From: Aliiroseovarius subalbicans
Lineage (GTDB): Bacteria > Pseudomonadota > Alphaproteobacteria > Rhodobacterales > Rhodobacteraceae
NCBI RefSeq assembly: GCF_022678625.1
Contig: NZ_JALBYQ010000002.1
Coordinates: 310,001 to 374,000 of the forward strand
DNA length: 64,000 bases
Direction: 5' to 3'
In this document: positions 7,736 through 16,464 of the stretch, one piece after another
Layout of the letters: the number at the start of each line of letters is the position of its first letter
Position numbering within the stretch: position 1 is the first letter of the stretch
Program-made: the position numbers and the translations under genes
Notes under the pieces: model-generated
The model's database searches: none
Seen by the model: only the letters and a program-made list of their open reading frames with translations
What the model was told of the DNA's origin: nothing

Positions 7736-9646
7736 ATGCGCCTGTCCCGTATCATCCTTGTCCCCAGCCTGTTTCTTCTGGCCGCCCTTGCCGCGCTTCT
7801 GGCTGCCTGGCTGTCGGTTGGAATCATCGAACGCAACTCACAAGACGCGGTCAGTGATGCGCTGGTTTTGCAAGGGCACGAATGGACGCGGGTGAAAACC
7901 ACCGGGCTTCAGGTCGTGCTGTCGGGCACCGCCCCGAACGAGGCCACACGGTTCCGCGCTTTGGCCATTGCTGGCAGCGAAGTGGATGCCACTCGGGTGA
8001 TCGACCAGATGGAGGTGACCGCCGCCGCCGCGATCACACCGCCGCGATTCTCGATCGAGATCCTGCGAAATGATGCGGGCATATCGCTGATCGGGTTGAT
8101 CCCGGCAGACAGCGACCGCGACGCCCTGCGCGCCCGGATCAAGGAGATCGCGGGCGGCACCAACGTGGCTGACCTGCTTGAAACCGCCGACTACCCGATG
8201 CCTGCTGCGTGGGATCAGACACTAGCCTATGCGATCGACGCGCTTGAGAAACTGCCGCGATCGAAAATCTCGATGGATGCGCAGCGTGTGGCGATCACCG
8301 CCATTTCCGACAGCGCGACCCAAAAGCGCACGTGGGAAAGTGAGCTTGCCGCTCGCGCCCCGGGCGGATTGATGCTTTCGGTCGACATTTCGGCGCCGCG
8401 CCCCGTCATCACCCCCTTCACTCTGCGGTTCCTGATCGAAGAGGACGCGGCCCGGTTCGACGCCTGTTCAGCCCATGACGAAGTCGGGCGCGCGCGCATC
8501 CTGGATGCCGCCATGCGCGCCGGGCTGACGGGAGATGCCGAATGCACCCTGGGCCTGGGCGTGCCGTCGCCCACCTGGGCCGAGGCGGTTGTGACCGGCA
8601 TCGACGCGCTGGCCAGGCTTGAGGGCGGTTCACTGACCTTTTCCGACGCCGACGTCACGCTGGTCGCGCCAGACACAACGCCGCAGGCCACTTTCGACAA
8701 GGTGGCTGCGGAACTGGAGGCCGACCTGCCCGACCTGTTCTCGCTGCACGCGGTGTTGCCCGAACCGGTGAAGATCGACGGCAGCGGCGAAGGCGACGGG
8801 CCGCCGGAATTCGTGGCCACCCGCAGCCCCGAGGGCCTGGTGCAGTTGCGCGGGCGCCTGACCGACGAAGTGCAACGCTCGGCCACCGAGAGTTTAGCGC
8901 GCGCCCGGTTCGGGTTCGAAGCCGTCTATGCCGCAACCCGGCTGGACGAAGACCTGCCGCGTGGCTGGTCGACACGGGTTCTGGCCGGACTTGAGGCGCT
9001 GAGCTTCCTCGACAATGGCGCGGTCGTGGTGCAGCCCGATGTGGTCGATGTGCGCGGCAACACTGGCGACCCGGAGGCCAGTGCCCAAATCTCGCGCATC
9101 CTGTCTGAAAAGCTGGGCGAGGCGCAGGATTTCCGCGTGAACGTCACCTATCAGGAAGCACTGGACCCCGAACAGGCGCTGCCCGCGCCCGAGGAATGCG
9201 TGGCCAGCATCAACACTGTGCTGAGCGAGGCCAAGATCACCTTTGCGCCGGGATCGGCCAATATCGACGCCGAAGCGCGTGCGACGATCGACAAGATTGT
9301 TGAACTGATGAAAGGCTGCGTGGATGTGCCGATGGAAATCGCCGGCTATACCGACAGCCAGGGCCGCGAAGAGATGAACAGGGCTCTGTCGCAATCGCGC
9401 GCGCAGGCTGTGCTGAATGCGCTGCTCGCGCGGCGGGTTCTAACCTCGAACCTGACGGCGCATGGCTATGGCGAAGAAGACCCGATTGCCGACAACGGCA
9501 CCGAAGAAGGTCGCGAAGCGAACCGCCGGATCAATTTCCGCCTGATCGGGGCCGAAGACAGCGCCGAAGAAACCCCTGATGACCAAGCCCCCGCCGAGGG
9601 CGCTGAAGAGGCTGACGACACAGCCACGGAGCAAACCAATGAATAG
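7736..9646 (+). CDS. OmpA-family envelope protein with BON-like repeats
   Basis: The 636-residue product begins with one hydrophobic anchor (residues about 5-30). The long middle part (about 40-480) is built of repeated units that resemble BON domains, for example VVLSGTAPNEATRFRALAIA near 60-80 and VQLRGRLTDE near 370-380. The last third is an OmpA-like peptidoglycan-binding domain: ITFAPGSANIDAEA from about 500, then GYTDSQG, SQSRAQAV and the NRRINF ending. The very end is an acidic tail. It probably links the inner membrane or outer membrane to peptidoglycan. The following small gene overlaps its stop by eight bases, indicating a two-gene operon. Confidence 0.82.
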   Translation: MRLSRIILVPSLFLLAALAALLAAWLSVGIIERNSQDAVSDALVLQGHEWTRVKTTGLQVVLSGTAPNEATRFRALAIAGSEVDATRVIDQMEVTAAAAITPPRFSIEILRNDAGISLIGLIPADSDRDALRARIKEIAGGTNVADLLETADYPMPAAWDQTLAYAIDALEKLPRSKISMDAQRVAITAISDSATQKRTWESELAARAPGGLMLSVDISAPRPVITPFTLRFLIEEDAARFDACSAHDEVGRARILDAAMRAGLTGDAECTLGLGVPSPTWAEAVVTGIDALARLEGGSLTFSDADVTLVAPDTTPQATFDKVAAELEADLPDLFSLHAVLPEPVKIDGSGEGDGPPEFVATRSPEGLVQLRGRLTDEVQRSATESLARARFGFEAVYAATRLDEDLPRGWSTRVLAGLEALSFLDNGAVVVQPDVVDVRGNTGDPEASAQISRILSEKLGEAQDFRVNVTYQEALDPEQALPAPEECVASINTVLSEAKITFAPGSANIDAEARATIDKIVELMKGCVDVPMEIAGYTDSQGREEMNRALSQSRAQAVLNALLARRVLTSNLTAHGYGEEDPIADNGTEEGREANRRINFRLIGAEDSAEETPDDQAPAEGAEEADDTATEQTNE

Positions 9647-9965
9647 AACCGAGTTCATCATCGTCACCGCGATCATTCTGTTCGTGGCCTTCACGCTGGG
9701 TTGGTTCGCCCATTGGATGATCCACCGCTTCACCAAGGTCTCGGGCGGCGAGATGGGCGAGATCGACAAGATGGCGCAATCGCTGCACGAAGCGGAAGAG
9801 ACCCGCGACCAGGCGATCACTTATCTGCAGCAGCGCGAGGCCGAAATGTCGAACCAGCTGCACCAGACCGAAGCCGAATTGCGAGCGGCGATGGACGGGT
9901 TGCGCGATGCGCGCACCGAGGCGGAAGAACTGCGCGCCTATATCGAACGGACGAACGCGGGCTGA
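9639..9965 (+). CDS. Small membrane-anchored coiled-coil protein
   Basis: A 108-residue protein with one N-terminal transmembrane helix (FIIVTAIILFVAFTLGWFAHW, about residues 6-26) followed by a long charged helix of heptad type rich in E, Q, A and R (about 45-105), predicted as a coiled coil. The ATG at 9639 overlaps the stop of the OmpA/BON gene by eight bases, so the two are co-translated and probably work together at the cell envelope. No enzymatic motif is present. The exact function is unknown. Confidence 0.78.
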   Translation: MNRTEFIIVTAIILFVAFTLGWFAHWMIHRFTKVSGGEMGEIDKMAQSLHEAEETRDQAITYLQQREAEMSNQLHQTEAELRAAMDGLRDARTEAEELRAYIERTNAG

Positions 9966-10073
9966 ACCCGCCTGCCCCGACCGGAAATGCTCCCGCCCGT
10001 CATCAGCGCCTAACGGCGCTTCTTCCCGTTGGGCGTGGCGCCGCTGCGCGGCGACCTCTCCTGTTCGATGTAT

Positions 10074-10124
10074 CCCCTGCCCGGCGCGGCGGGGAGGGTG
10101 GGTGGGAGCTGCGCCGGGCAGGGG
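10074..10124. terminator. Large inverted repeat between convergent operons
   Basis: CCCCTGCCCGGCGC at 10074-10087 is perfectly complementary to GCGCCGGGCAGGGG at 10111-10124, with a 23-base loop. It lies between the end of the coiled-coil gene (9965) and the end of moaE (10137), so it may terminate transcription from both sides. No T-run follows, so it would be an atypical (hairpin-only) terminator or a dispersed palindromic element. Confidence 0.5.
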
Positions 10125-10136
10125 CTCTGACCTACT

Positions 10137-10580
10137 CTATTCCCAGCGGCTAAGCGCGTCCTCGTCTTCGTCCTTGCTCTCGACCCAGCCGGACCCATCT
10201 GTGCCGAATTCCTTTTTCCAGAACGGGGCGCGGGACTTCAGGTAATCCATCAGGAATTCGGCCGCTTCGAAAGCCGCGACCCTATGCGGCGCGGCGGTCG
10301 CGACCATCATGATCTGTTCTCCGGGCATCATCGCACCATGGCGGTGAATGACCAGGCAGTCGGCCAGATCCCAGCGCGCGGTTGCGGTTTCGACCATCGC
10401 CGCAATCGCACGTTCCGTCATGCCCGGATAGTGCTCGATCTCCATCCGGTCCAGCCCGCCGTCGGTGTCACGCACCACGCCGGTGAAGCTGACCACGGCC
10501 CCCACATCGGTGCGCCCGCAGGCAAAACCGGACAGCTCGGCGCCGGGATCAAATCCCTCGGCTTGCACCCGGACGGCCAT
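10137..10580 (-). CDS. moaE: Molybdopterin synthase catalytic subunit MoaE
   Basis: MoaE converts cyclic pyranopterin monophosphate to molybdopterin, using sulfur carried by MoaD. The 147-residue protein has FTGVVRD at 32-38 and the active-site block DYLKSRAPFWKKE (112-124), in which Lys115 and Lys122/123 correspond to the catalytic lysines. The start codon ATG at 10580 overlaps the last base of the moaD stop, so both subunits are made together. This cofactor is needed by the nitrate reductase encoded at 34-38 kb. The C-terminal tail is acidic (ESKDEDEDALSRWE). Confidence 0.95.
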   Translation of the reverse strand: MAVRVQAEGFDPGAELSGFACGRTDVGAVVSFTGVVRDTDGGLDRMEIEHYPGMTERAIAAMVETATARWDLADCLVIHRHGAMMPGEQIMMVATAAPHRVAAFEAAEFLMDYLKSRAPFWKKEFGTDGSGWVESKDEDEDALSRWE

Positions 10581-10828
10581 CAGCCCCCCGTCATCGGCGG
10601 GAAGAACGCGACTTCGCGCACCCCGTCCAGCGGTGCGTCGAAGTCCGACAGCTCCTGATCCAGCGCCACGCGCAGGGCCGACAGGTCGGAAAACGCGAGC
10701 GCATAGCGCTCTTCCCGCCGGCGCAGTTCCTCGATCAGCTCGGCAACAGTGGCGGCGTTGGTCTCGACCTGCTCGCGCGGTTCTCCGATACGTTCGCGCA
10801 CCCAGGCGAAATACATGACGTCAAGCAT
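10580..10828 (-). CDS. moaD: Molybdopterin synthase sulfur carrier subunit MoaD
   Basis: An 82-residue ubiquitin-like protein ending in Gly-Gly (PPMTGG), the residue that carries the thiocarboxylate donated to MoaE. The ATG at 10828 (MLDVMYFAWVRERIG) was chosen because homologues start here; the upstream ATG at 10843 lies deeper in pgsA. The gene overlaps the 3' end of pgsA by eight bases and the start of moaE by one, giving a tightly coupled pgsA-moaD-moaE unit. Confidence 0.93.
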   Translation of the reverse strand: MLDVMYFAWVRERIGEPREQVETNAATVAELIEELRRREERYALAFSDLSALRVALDQELSDFDAPLDGVREVAFFPPMTGG

Positions 10829-11495
10829 CCTCGGGGTCCTCACGCAGGAATGGCATTGCCTTACTGAAATAATCCCAGCCCGTGATCAGGGTCAGAATGC
10901 CGGCGATCCACAGAAGGCCGATGCCGATCCAGGCCGACCAGGTCATCCCGGTGGCATAGAAGCGCAGGCCGATCTCATCCGCCACGTCGCCATTCATGAT
11001 TGCCGCAACCATCTGGTCATCCATGCCTTGGATACGGTCCAGCAGGGAATGCTCAAAAATGCCAGTAGAAAACAGGATCGCAATTGCCACCATCTGAACG
11101 GTTGTTTTCCATTTGGCCAGGTTGGTGACCTTCAGCGCGCGCGCCTTGTCGCCCAGCGTCTCACGCAAGCCGGACACGAACACTTCGCGGTAGATGATCA
11201 GCGCCGAGGGCAACAGGATCCACGGAGTCATCCCGGCATAGCCATTGATGACCAAAAGCGCGATCAGCACCATCGCCTTGTCGGCAATCGGGTCCATCGC
11301 GGCGCCAAACAGGCTTTCCAGTTTCCAGGCGCGGGCCAGGTAGCCATCCAGGTAGTCGGTGATCGAGGCGACGATGAACAGGATCATCGCATACCAATCC
11401 GCCCAGGGGCGGGCGAAATACAAAAACAGCACAGGCACCAGCGGGGCTGCCAGCAACCGGGCAACGGTCAGGATATTGGGAAGGGTCCATTTCAT
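10821..11495 (-). CDS. pgsA: CDP-diacylglycerol--glycerol-3-phosphate 3-phosphatidyltransferase
   Basis: PgsA makes phosphatidylglycerol phosphate from CDP-diacylglycerol and glycerol-3-phosphate in the inner membrane. The 224-residue protein shows the complete CDP-alcohol phosphotransferase motif: Asp47, Asp50-Gly51, Ala54-Arg55, Gly64, Asp68 and Asp72 (SITDYLDGYLARAW then GAAMDPIADK), plus several hydrophobic helices. The length is slightly above average because of a central loop around residues 150-175. It lies 18 bases downstream of uvrC and overlaps moaD, a gene order well known in Rhodobacterales. Confidence 0.95.
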   Translation of the reverse strand: MKWTLPNILTVARLLAAPLVPVLFLYFARPWADWYAMILFIVASITDYLDGYLARAWKLESLFGAAMDPIADKAMVLIALLVINGYAGMTPWILLPSALIIYREVFVSGLRETLGDKARALKVTNLAKWKTTVQMVAIAILFSTGIFEHSLLDRIQGMDDQMVAAIMNGDVADEIGLRFYATGMTWSAWIGIGLLWIAGILTLITGWDYFSKAMPFLREDPEDA

Positions 11496-11513
11496 GTCGT
11501 CACCTTTACCGCG

Positions 11514-13391
11514 TCAGCCCTTGTCATGGAAGAAGCCATAGATGGTTTCTGCAAGGGTGGCGGAAATGCCGTCCACGGCCTTGAGGTCCTCAAGCCCCGC
11601 GCGACTGACCGCCTTGGCCGAACCGAAATGCTGCAACAAGGCCCGCTTGCGGGTCGCGCCCACGCCCGGCACCTCGTCCAGCGGCGTCGCGCCAACGGCC
11701 TTGGCGCGTTTCGCGCGGTGGGTGCCGATGGCAAAACGGTGTGCCTCGTCCCGCATACGCTGGATAAAATAGAGCACCGGGTCGTTGCGCTGCAACGCAA
11801 AGGGGCGGTCACCCCGGCGATGAAACTCCTCTTTACCGTGGTCACGGTCCACCCCTTTGGCCACGCCGATCATCGGCACGTCGGTGACGCCCAGTTCAGT
11901 CATGATTTCATGCACCGCGCTGACCTGGCCTGCGCCGCCGTCGATCAGCAGAAGGTCGGGCCAGTGTTCGCCCTGACGCTCAGGGTCTTCCTTCAACAAT
12001 CGTTTAAACCGGCGTGTCAGAACCTCTTTCATCATGCCGAAATCGTCGCCCGGCGTCAGGTCTTCGCCCTTGATGTTGAACTTGCGATACTGGCTTTTCA
12101 TGAAGCCTTCGGGGCCTGCCACGATCATCGCCCCCACCGCGTGCGCGCCTTGGATGTGCGAGTTGTCATAGACCTCGATCCGCGCCGGTGGGGCGTCCAG
12201 GGCAAAGGCCTCGGCCACGCCTGCCAGCAACCGGGCTTGCGTCGCGGTTTCGGCCATCTTGCGCCCCAGGCTTTCGCGCGCGTTGCGTTGCGCATTCACG
12301 ACCAGTTCAGACTTTTCTCCACGCAGGGGCACGGCAAGTTCGACTTTGCGCCCGGCCTTTTCAGACAAGGCTTCGGCCATCAGGTCCTGTTCGTCCAGCG
12401 GGTCGGACAGCAGGATCAGCCGCGGCGGGTCCTTCTGGTCATAGAACTGGCCGACGAAGGCCTGCAACACCTCGCCCGGCCCGGCCCCCGCCCCGGTGCG
12501 CGGATAGAAATCACGGTTGCCCCAGTTCTGGTTGGCGCGGATGAAAAAGACCTGCACACAGGCCTGACCGCCTTCCATATGAAGCGCGATCACGTCCGCC
12601 TCGGCCACGCCGCGCGGGTTGATGCCCTGGGCCTGCTGCACCTGGGTCAGCGCCCGGATCCGGTCGCGCAACACGGCGGCGCGTTCGAACTCCATGTCGG
12701 CCGAGGCCGTCGCCATGTCGGCGGCCAGCTGTTCTTGCACCTTGGTCGATCGCCCGGTCAGGAAATTGGTCGCATCCGAGACCAACCCGGCATAGTCCTT
12801 TTCGTCGATCTTGCCCACGCAGGGCCCGGCGCAGCGCTTGATCTGATACAGCAGACAAGGCCGCGTGCGGCTTTCGAACATCGCATTGGTGCAATTGCGC
12901 AAAAGGAACACCTTCTGCAGCTGGTTCAGCGTCCGGTTTACCGCATCCGCCGAGGCGAACGGGCCGTAATACGCCCCCTTCTCTTTCTTCGCGCCGCGGT
13001 GTTTCTTGATCTGCGGAAAAGCGTGATCAGTCACAAGGATGTTCGGGAACGACTTGTCGTCGCGCAAGAGCACGTTGAAATGGGGCTTCAACTGCTTGAT
13101 CAGGTTCTGTTCCAGCAAAAGCGCTTCGGTCTCGGTGCGCGTGGTCAGGAACATCATGCTGGCGGTCTGCGAGATCATCCGCGCGATCCGCGCTGAATGG
13201 CCGGTCGGCTTGGCATAATTCGACACACGTTTCTTCAGATTGCGCGCCTTGCCGACATAAAGCACCCGCCCCTGCGCATCGAGCATCCGGTACACGCCCG
13301 GCGAATTGTCGAGCACGCGCAGATATCCCTGCACCACCCCGTGACCGGTCGGTGACTTGGTATCCTTTGGCGTGCCTTCGGGGTCGCTCAT
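11514..13391 (-). CDS. uvrC: Excinuclease ABC subunit C
   Basis: UvrC makes the two incisions around a lesion bound by UvrB in nucleotide excision repair. The 625-residue protein has the GIY-YIG nuclease at the N-terminus (GVY at 32-34, [12 protein letters not shown] from 45), a UVR UvrB-binding stretch around 200-240 ([20 protein letters not shown]), the RNase H-like C-terminal nuclease ([11 protein letters not shown], then [10 protein letters not shown]) and a helix-hairpin-helix end. The start ATG at 13391 adds about 20 residues before the nuclease. It heads the uvrC-pgsA-moaD-moaE operon; its promoter should lie in the AT-rich gap upstream. Confidence 0.95.
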   Translation of the reverse strand: MSDPEGTPKDTKSPTGHGVVQGYLRVLDNSPGVYRMLDAQGRVLYVGKARNLKKRVSNYAKPTGHSARIARMISQTASMMFLTTRTETEALLLEQNLIKQLKPHFNVLLRDDKSFPNILVTDHAFPQIKKHRGAKKEKGAYYGPFASADAVNRTLNQLQKVFLLRNCTNAMFESRTRPCLLYQIKRCAGPCVGKIDEKDYAGLVSDATNFLTGRSTKVQEQLAADMATASADMEFERAAVLRDRIRALTQVQQAQGINPRGVAEADVIALHMEGGQACVQVFFIRANQNWGNRDFYPRTGAGAGPGEVLQAFVGQFYDQKDPPRLILLSDPLDEQDLMAEALSEKAGRKVELAVPLRGEKSELVVNAQRNARESLGRKMAETATQARLLAGVAEAFALDAPPARIEVYDNSHIQGAHAVGAMIVAGPEGFMKSQYRKFNIKGEDLTPGDDFGMMKEVLTRRFKRLLKEDPERQGEHWPDLLLIDGGAGQVSAVHEIMTELGVTDVPMIGVAKGVDRDHGKEEFHRRGDRPFALQRNDPVLYFIQRMRDEAHRFAIGTHRAKRAKAVGATPLDEVPGVGATRKRALLQHFGSAKAVSRAGLEDLKAVDGISATLAETIYGFFHDKG

Positions 13392-13694
13392 CCGGGCCTC
13401 ATCGCGATTCTCTGGTCGCCTGCATCTTTGACCATATGGTTACAAGAGAAAACATGCCCACATCTTCTGTGGATAAGTCTGAGGAAAGGTTTTGCTCAGA
13501 AGGGATTTTTCGTTGTTTTTGGCTGGCTTCATTTATTTGCCTAATTTTTAGGCACATATCTAAGTCCTTGTTTTTCAACGAAAGAAATATGCACATTTCG
13601 TAAATGCATGAAAACATTACAAAAATCAGATGTTCAGTTCCCGACACATTCCTCCGGTGCACAAGTTGTCGCAGATCAGAGGCTTTTCAACGCG
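13392..13694. other. AT-rich intergenic region upstream of uvrC
   Basis: This 303-base gap separates the uvrC start from the end of the Ca2+/Na+ antiporter gene, both on the minus strand. The stretch 13440-13660 is conspicuously AT-rich compared with everything around it. It must hold the uvrC operon promoter. Open frames on both strands here lack a ribosome site, recognisable domains and typical codon use, so I call no gene. A 17-bp palindrome is listed separately. Confidence 0.6.
13538..13554. promoter_or_regulatory. Operator-like palindrome upstream of uvrC
   Basis: TGCCTAA at 13538-13544 and TTAGGCA at 13548-13554 form a perfect inverted repeat around TTT. It sits about 150 bases upstream of the uvrC start in the AT-rich gap and looks like a repressor or activator site rather than a terminator, because no gene ends next to it. 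The binding protein is unknown. Confidence 0.4.
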
Positions 13695-14660
13695 TCACGC
13701 GGCCAGAACGGCCAGGATGTACACGACATACAGCACCACCAGCACCGCACCCCAGACGCGCCCCATGTGCCATTTCAACAGAACGAAGGGCGCAAGCAGA
13801 AGTGACGCGCCGGCCATGACCCACAGGTCAAACTGCAAAATCCCCGACTCGACCGGGATAGGGCCAACGAAAGAGGCAATGCCGATGATCGCCAGCAGGT
13901 TGAACATGTTCGACCCGATCACGTTGCCCATCGCGACCTCGGCCTGATTGCGCATCGCGGCCATCACGGTGGTCGCAAGCTCGGGCAGTGACGTGCCCAG
14001 AGCGACCAGCGTCAGGCCGATCACCGTTTCCGACACGCCATAGTGGCGCGCAATGCTGGTCGAGGCATCGACCAGAAGGTCGGCGCCCAGCGGAAGGCCG
14101 ATCAGGCCCAGCATCAGGAACAGGATGACCTTCCACCAGGGCATGTCGGGGTCAGCCCCTTCGACATCTTCGTCTTCTTCGGTCTCTTCTTCCAGCCCGG
14201 CGGCCACGGCACGGCGGTGATGGATCGCCTGGCGAAACGCCGACGACAGCATCAGGCCCAGGGCTGCCAGCAGCACGAGGCCCTGCACCCAGGTGATCAC
14301 GCCGCCCATCGCCAGAACCATGAACAGAACAGTCGCCGCCATCATCTGGAAATAGGATTTTCGGGTGTCACATTCGCCCGTGGACAGGCCTGACAAGATC
14401 GCAGGCACACCCAGCACCAACAGGATATTGGCCGTGTTCGACCCCACGACGTTGCCCATCGCAAGGCCGGGCACATGGTCGTCGATCGCCTGAATCGCGA
14501 TCAAAAGCTCGGGCGCCGAGGTGCCGAAGGCGACGATGGTCAGGGACACGATCAGGGCGGGCACGCCCAGGCGCAGCGACATGTTCACCGCGCCGCGCAC
14601 CAGCGAGTCGCCGGCAAGCAGAAGGATCACAAGGCCCAGTGCGGCATAGATCAGGTCCAA
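13695..14660 (-). CDS. Calcium/sodium antiporter (CaCA family, YrbG-like)
   Basis: A 321-residue inner-membrane exchanger with the two inverted alpha-repeats of the family: GTSAPEL at 46-52 with GNVVGSN at 69-75, and the second copy LGTSLPEL followed by GNVIGSN in the C-terminal half. Around ten hydrophobic helices are predicted, split by an acidic cytosolic loop (EEETEEDEDVEGADPD). It should exchange Ca2+ for Na+ or H+. The start is TTG at 14660, just after the stop of the 54-residue gene and with AGAAGG nine bases upstream; no ATG is available. It is the last gene of the S49 peptidase operon. Confidence 0.9.
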   Translation of the reverse strand: MDLIYAALGLVILLLAGDSLVRGAVNMSLRLGVPALIVSLTIVAFGTSAPELLIAIQAIDDHVPGLAMGNVVGSNTANILLVLGVPAILSGLSTGECDTRKSYFQMMAATVLFMVLAMGGVITWVQGLVLLAALGLMLSSAFRQAIHHRRAVAAGLEEETEEDEDVEGADPDMPWWKVILFLMLGLIGLPLGADLLVDASTSIARHYGVSETVIGLTLVALGTSLPELATTVMAAMRNQAEVAMGNVIGSNMFNLLAIIGIASFVGPIPVESGILQFDLWVMAGASLLLAPFVLLKWHMGRVWGAVLVVLYVVYILAVLAA

Positions 14661-14663
14661 GAC

Positions 14664-14828
14664 TTAGCCCTTCTTCGAACAATCACACGGGGATTTCCCG
14701 ATGCGATAGCGCCCGCAACGGGGGCATTTCATCGCGTCTACGCGATCCTTGCCGGGATACCGCAAGCGTCCGAACATGGCCAGCACCAGCATGCCGATCA
14801 GGAAGAGAAAGACGACCTTGATGACCAT
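14664..14828 (-). CDS. 54-residue membrane-anchored zinc-ribbon mini-protein
   Basis: A short gene that is easy to miss. The product starts MVIKVVFLFLIGMLVLAMFG, one transmembrane helix, then a basic linker RLRYPGKDRVDAMK and a four-cysteine ending CPRCGRYRIGKSPCDC (residues about 35-50) that looks like a zinc ribbon. Its ATG at 14828 lies one base after the stop of the S49 peptidase gene and its TAA is followed by one codon and then the TTG start of the antiporter gene in the same frame. The tight spacing and clean domain pattern support a real gene. The role is unknown. Confidence 0.8.
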   Translation of the reverse strand: MVIKVVFLFLIGMLVLAMFGRLRYPGKDRVDAMKCPRCGRYRIGKSPCDCSKKG

Positions 14829-14829
14829 G

Positions 14830-15627
14830 TCACAGACCAAACCGGGCGAAGGCCGCGCGGTCCTCTAACGTGGCGAGGGTGTCGTCCATCAGGCGCATGC
14901 CAAAGCGTTGGAACACCGACCGGCGCGGGCCATAGACCCGGAACCGGACCTTGTCGCCATAGCGGTCCTTCATCGTCGGCACCAGGTGGCCGATCCGGTC
15001 CGCCAGACCCACATCGATGGCGCCCTGTCCGACCCAGATATCCCCGGTGAACAGGTCCTGACCTTCCGGCAGCTTCGCACCCCGGCGCGACGTGATTTGG
15101 CGGATGAAACTGGCGTGGATATCCTCCTGCAACGCCTTCAGACGTTTTACGTCCGCGGGTTTTTCCGGCTGGAACGGGTCCAGCATGCTTTTCGATTTCC
15201 CGGCGGTGTGGACCCGGCGTTCGACGCCCAGTTTCTCCATCGCGCCAGTAAAACCGAAGGACGATGAAATCACCCCAATCGAGCCAACGATCGAATTTTC
15301 GTCCACGATGATTTCGTCCGCTGCTGAGGCCAGCCAATAGCCGCCCGAGGCGGCCACGTCCTCGACGAAGGCAAACACCGGCACGTCCTTTTCCGCCGCC
15401 AGACGCCGGATGCGGCCAGCGATCAGGCTGGATTGCACCGGGCTGCCGCCGGGTGAGTTCACCACCAAGGCTATCGCGTCCGGTTTGCCCTTGCGGAAGG
15501 CGCGTTCGATCACCGGGCCAAGGGTGGCATCGTTCAACTGCCCCCGCGCACCGGTGGCGATGACGCCAGTCAGGCGCAGCACCGCGACGGTCGGGGTCGA
15601 TTTCAAGAAAGGGATCCAGCGTTTCAT
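14830..15627 (-). CDS. S49 family serine peptidase (SppA/SohB-like)
   Basis: A 265-residue member of the S49 family, which cleaves signal peptides and membrane proteins. The fold motifs are visible: LVVNSPGGSP near 54-63 and VAASGGYWLAS at 91-101, where Ser94 is the expected nucleophile; a Lys at 144 or 146 (GKSKSMLDPF) fits the general base. The N-terminus is only weakly hydrophobic, as in short SohB-like forms. The start ATG 15627 (MKRWIPFLKS) matches relatives; a TTG at 15663 is the alternative. It begins a three-gene operon with the mini-protein and the antiporter. Confidence 0.88.
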   Translation of the reverse strand: MKRWIPFLKSTPTVAVLRLTGVIATGARGQLNDATLGPVIERAFRKGKPDAIALVVNSPGGSPVQSSLIAGRIRRLAAEKDVPVFAFVEDVAASGGYWLASAADEIIVDENSIVGSIGVISSSFGFTGAMEKLGVERRVHTAGKSKSMLDPFQPEKPADVKRLKALQEDIHASFIRQITSRRGAKLPEGQDLFTGDIWVGQGAIDVGLADRIGHLVPTMKDRYGDKVRFRVYGPRRSVFQRFGMRLMDDTLATLEDRAAFARFGL

Positions 15628-15702
15628 GGGCAGAGAGATAGAGCCCCCCCGCCCCGGGAACAAGGGTGCGGGAACAATGAGTGTGGTCTTGTGATCATGA
15701 CG

Positions 15703-16464
15703 TCAGGTCCTGATCTTGTAGCCGGTACGGAAAATCCAGCGGATCGCCAACAGGCAGGCCACGGTGAAGCCACCAATTGCCAGCAGCGACCAGCCCACTG
15801 CCACGTCTGCGGTACCGAAAAAGCTCCAGCGAAACCCGGACACCAGATAGACGACCGGATTGAACAGCGTGACGTTCTGCCAGAACGGTGGCAGCATGGT
15901 GATCGAATAGAAACTGCCCCCCAGGAACACCAGCGGCGTGATCACCAAAAGCGGGACCAGTTGCAGCTGTTCGAAATTGCCTGCCCAGATACCGATGATG
16001 AAGCCCAGCAGGGCGAAGCTGACGCAAGTCAGGACAAGAAACGCCAGCATCCAGACCGGGTGCGCGATCGAAATATCCACGAAGGCGAACGAGGTGGCCA
16101 GGATGATCAACCCGATCATGAACGCTTTGGTCGCCGCCGCGCCGACATATCCGATCACGATTTCATAGAAACTGACCGGGGCCGACAGAAGCTCATAGAT
16201 CGAGCCGATGAATTTCGGGAAATAGATGCCGAACGACGCGTTGGTGATGCTTTGCGTGATCACCGTCAGCATGATCAGGCCCGGCACAATGAAGGCGCCA
16301 TAGCTGACCCCGTCAACCTGGTCGATCCGCGACCCGATGGCGGCGCCGAAGACGATGAAATACAGCGATGTCGACAGCACCGGGGAAATGATGCTTTGCG
16401 CCAACGTTCGAAAGGTGCGCGCCATTTCAAAGACATAGATGGCGCGAATGGCATGCAGGTTCAT
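15703..16464 (-). CDS. ABC-2 type exporter permease
   Basis: A 253-residue integral membrane protein with six hydrophobic segments and the ABC-2 permease pattern ([18 protein letters not shown] followed by [13 protein letters not shown]), as in YadH/NodJ-type exporters. Its ATG overlaps the stop of the ATPase gene upstream by four bases (ATGA), so the two form a two-component exporter with permease and ATPase as separate chains. The substrate cannot be told from the sequence; related pairs export glycans, drugs or lipids. Confidence 0.88.
   Translation of the reverse strand: MNLHAIRAIYVFEMARTFRTLAQSIISPVLSTSLYFIVFGAAIGSRIDQVDGVSYGAFIVPGLIMLTVITQSITNASFGIYFPKFIGSIYELLSAPVSFYEIVIGYVGAAATKAFMIGLIILATSFAFVDISIAHPVWMLAFLVLTCVSFALLGFIIGIWAGNFEQLQLVPLLVITPLVFLGGSFYSITMLPPFWQNVTLFNPVVYLVSGFRWSFFGTADVAVGWSLLAIGGFTVACLLAIRWIFRTGYKIRT

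Noticed and set aside
10749-13196. An 815-codon open frame antisense to pgsA and uvrC
   Set aside because: It spans two real genes on the other strand and shows no recognisable domain.
13399-13662. 87-codon frame in the AT-rich gap upstream of uvrC
   Set aside because: No ribosome site, no similarity, and it covers the expected promoter and palindrome.
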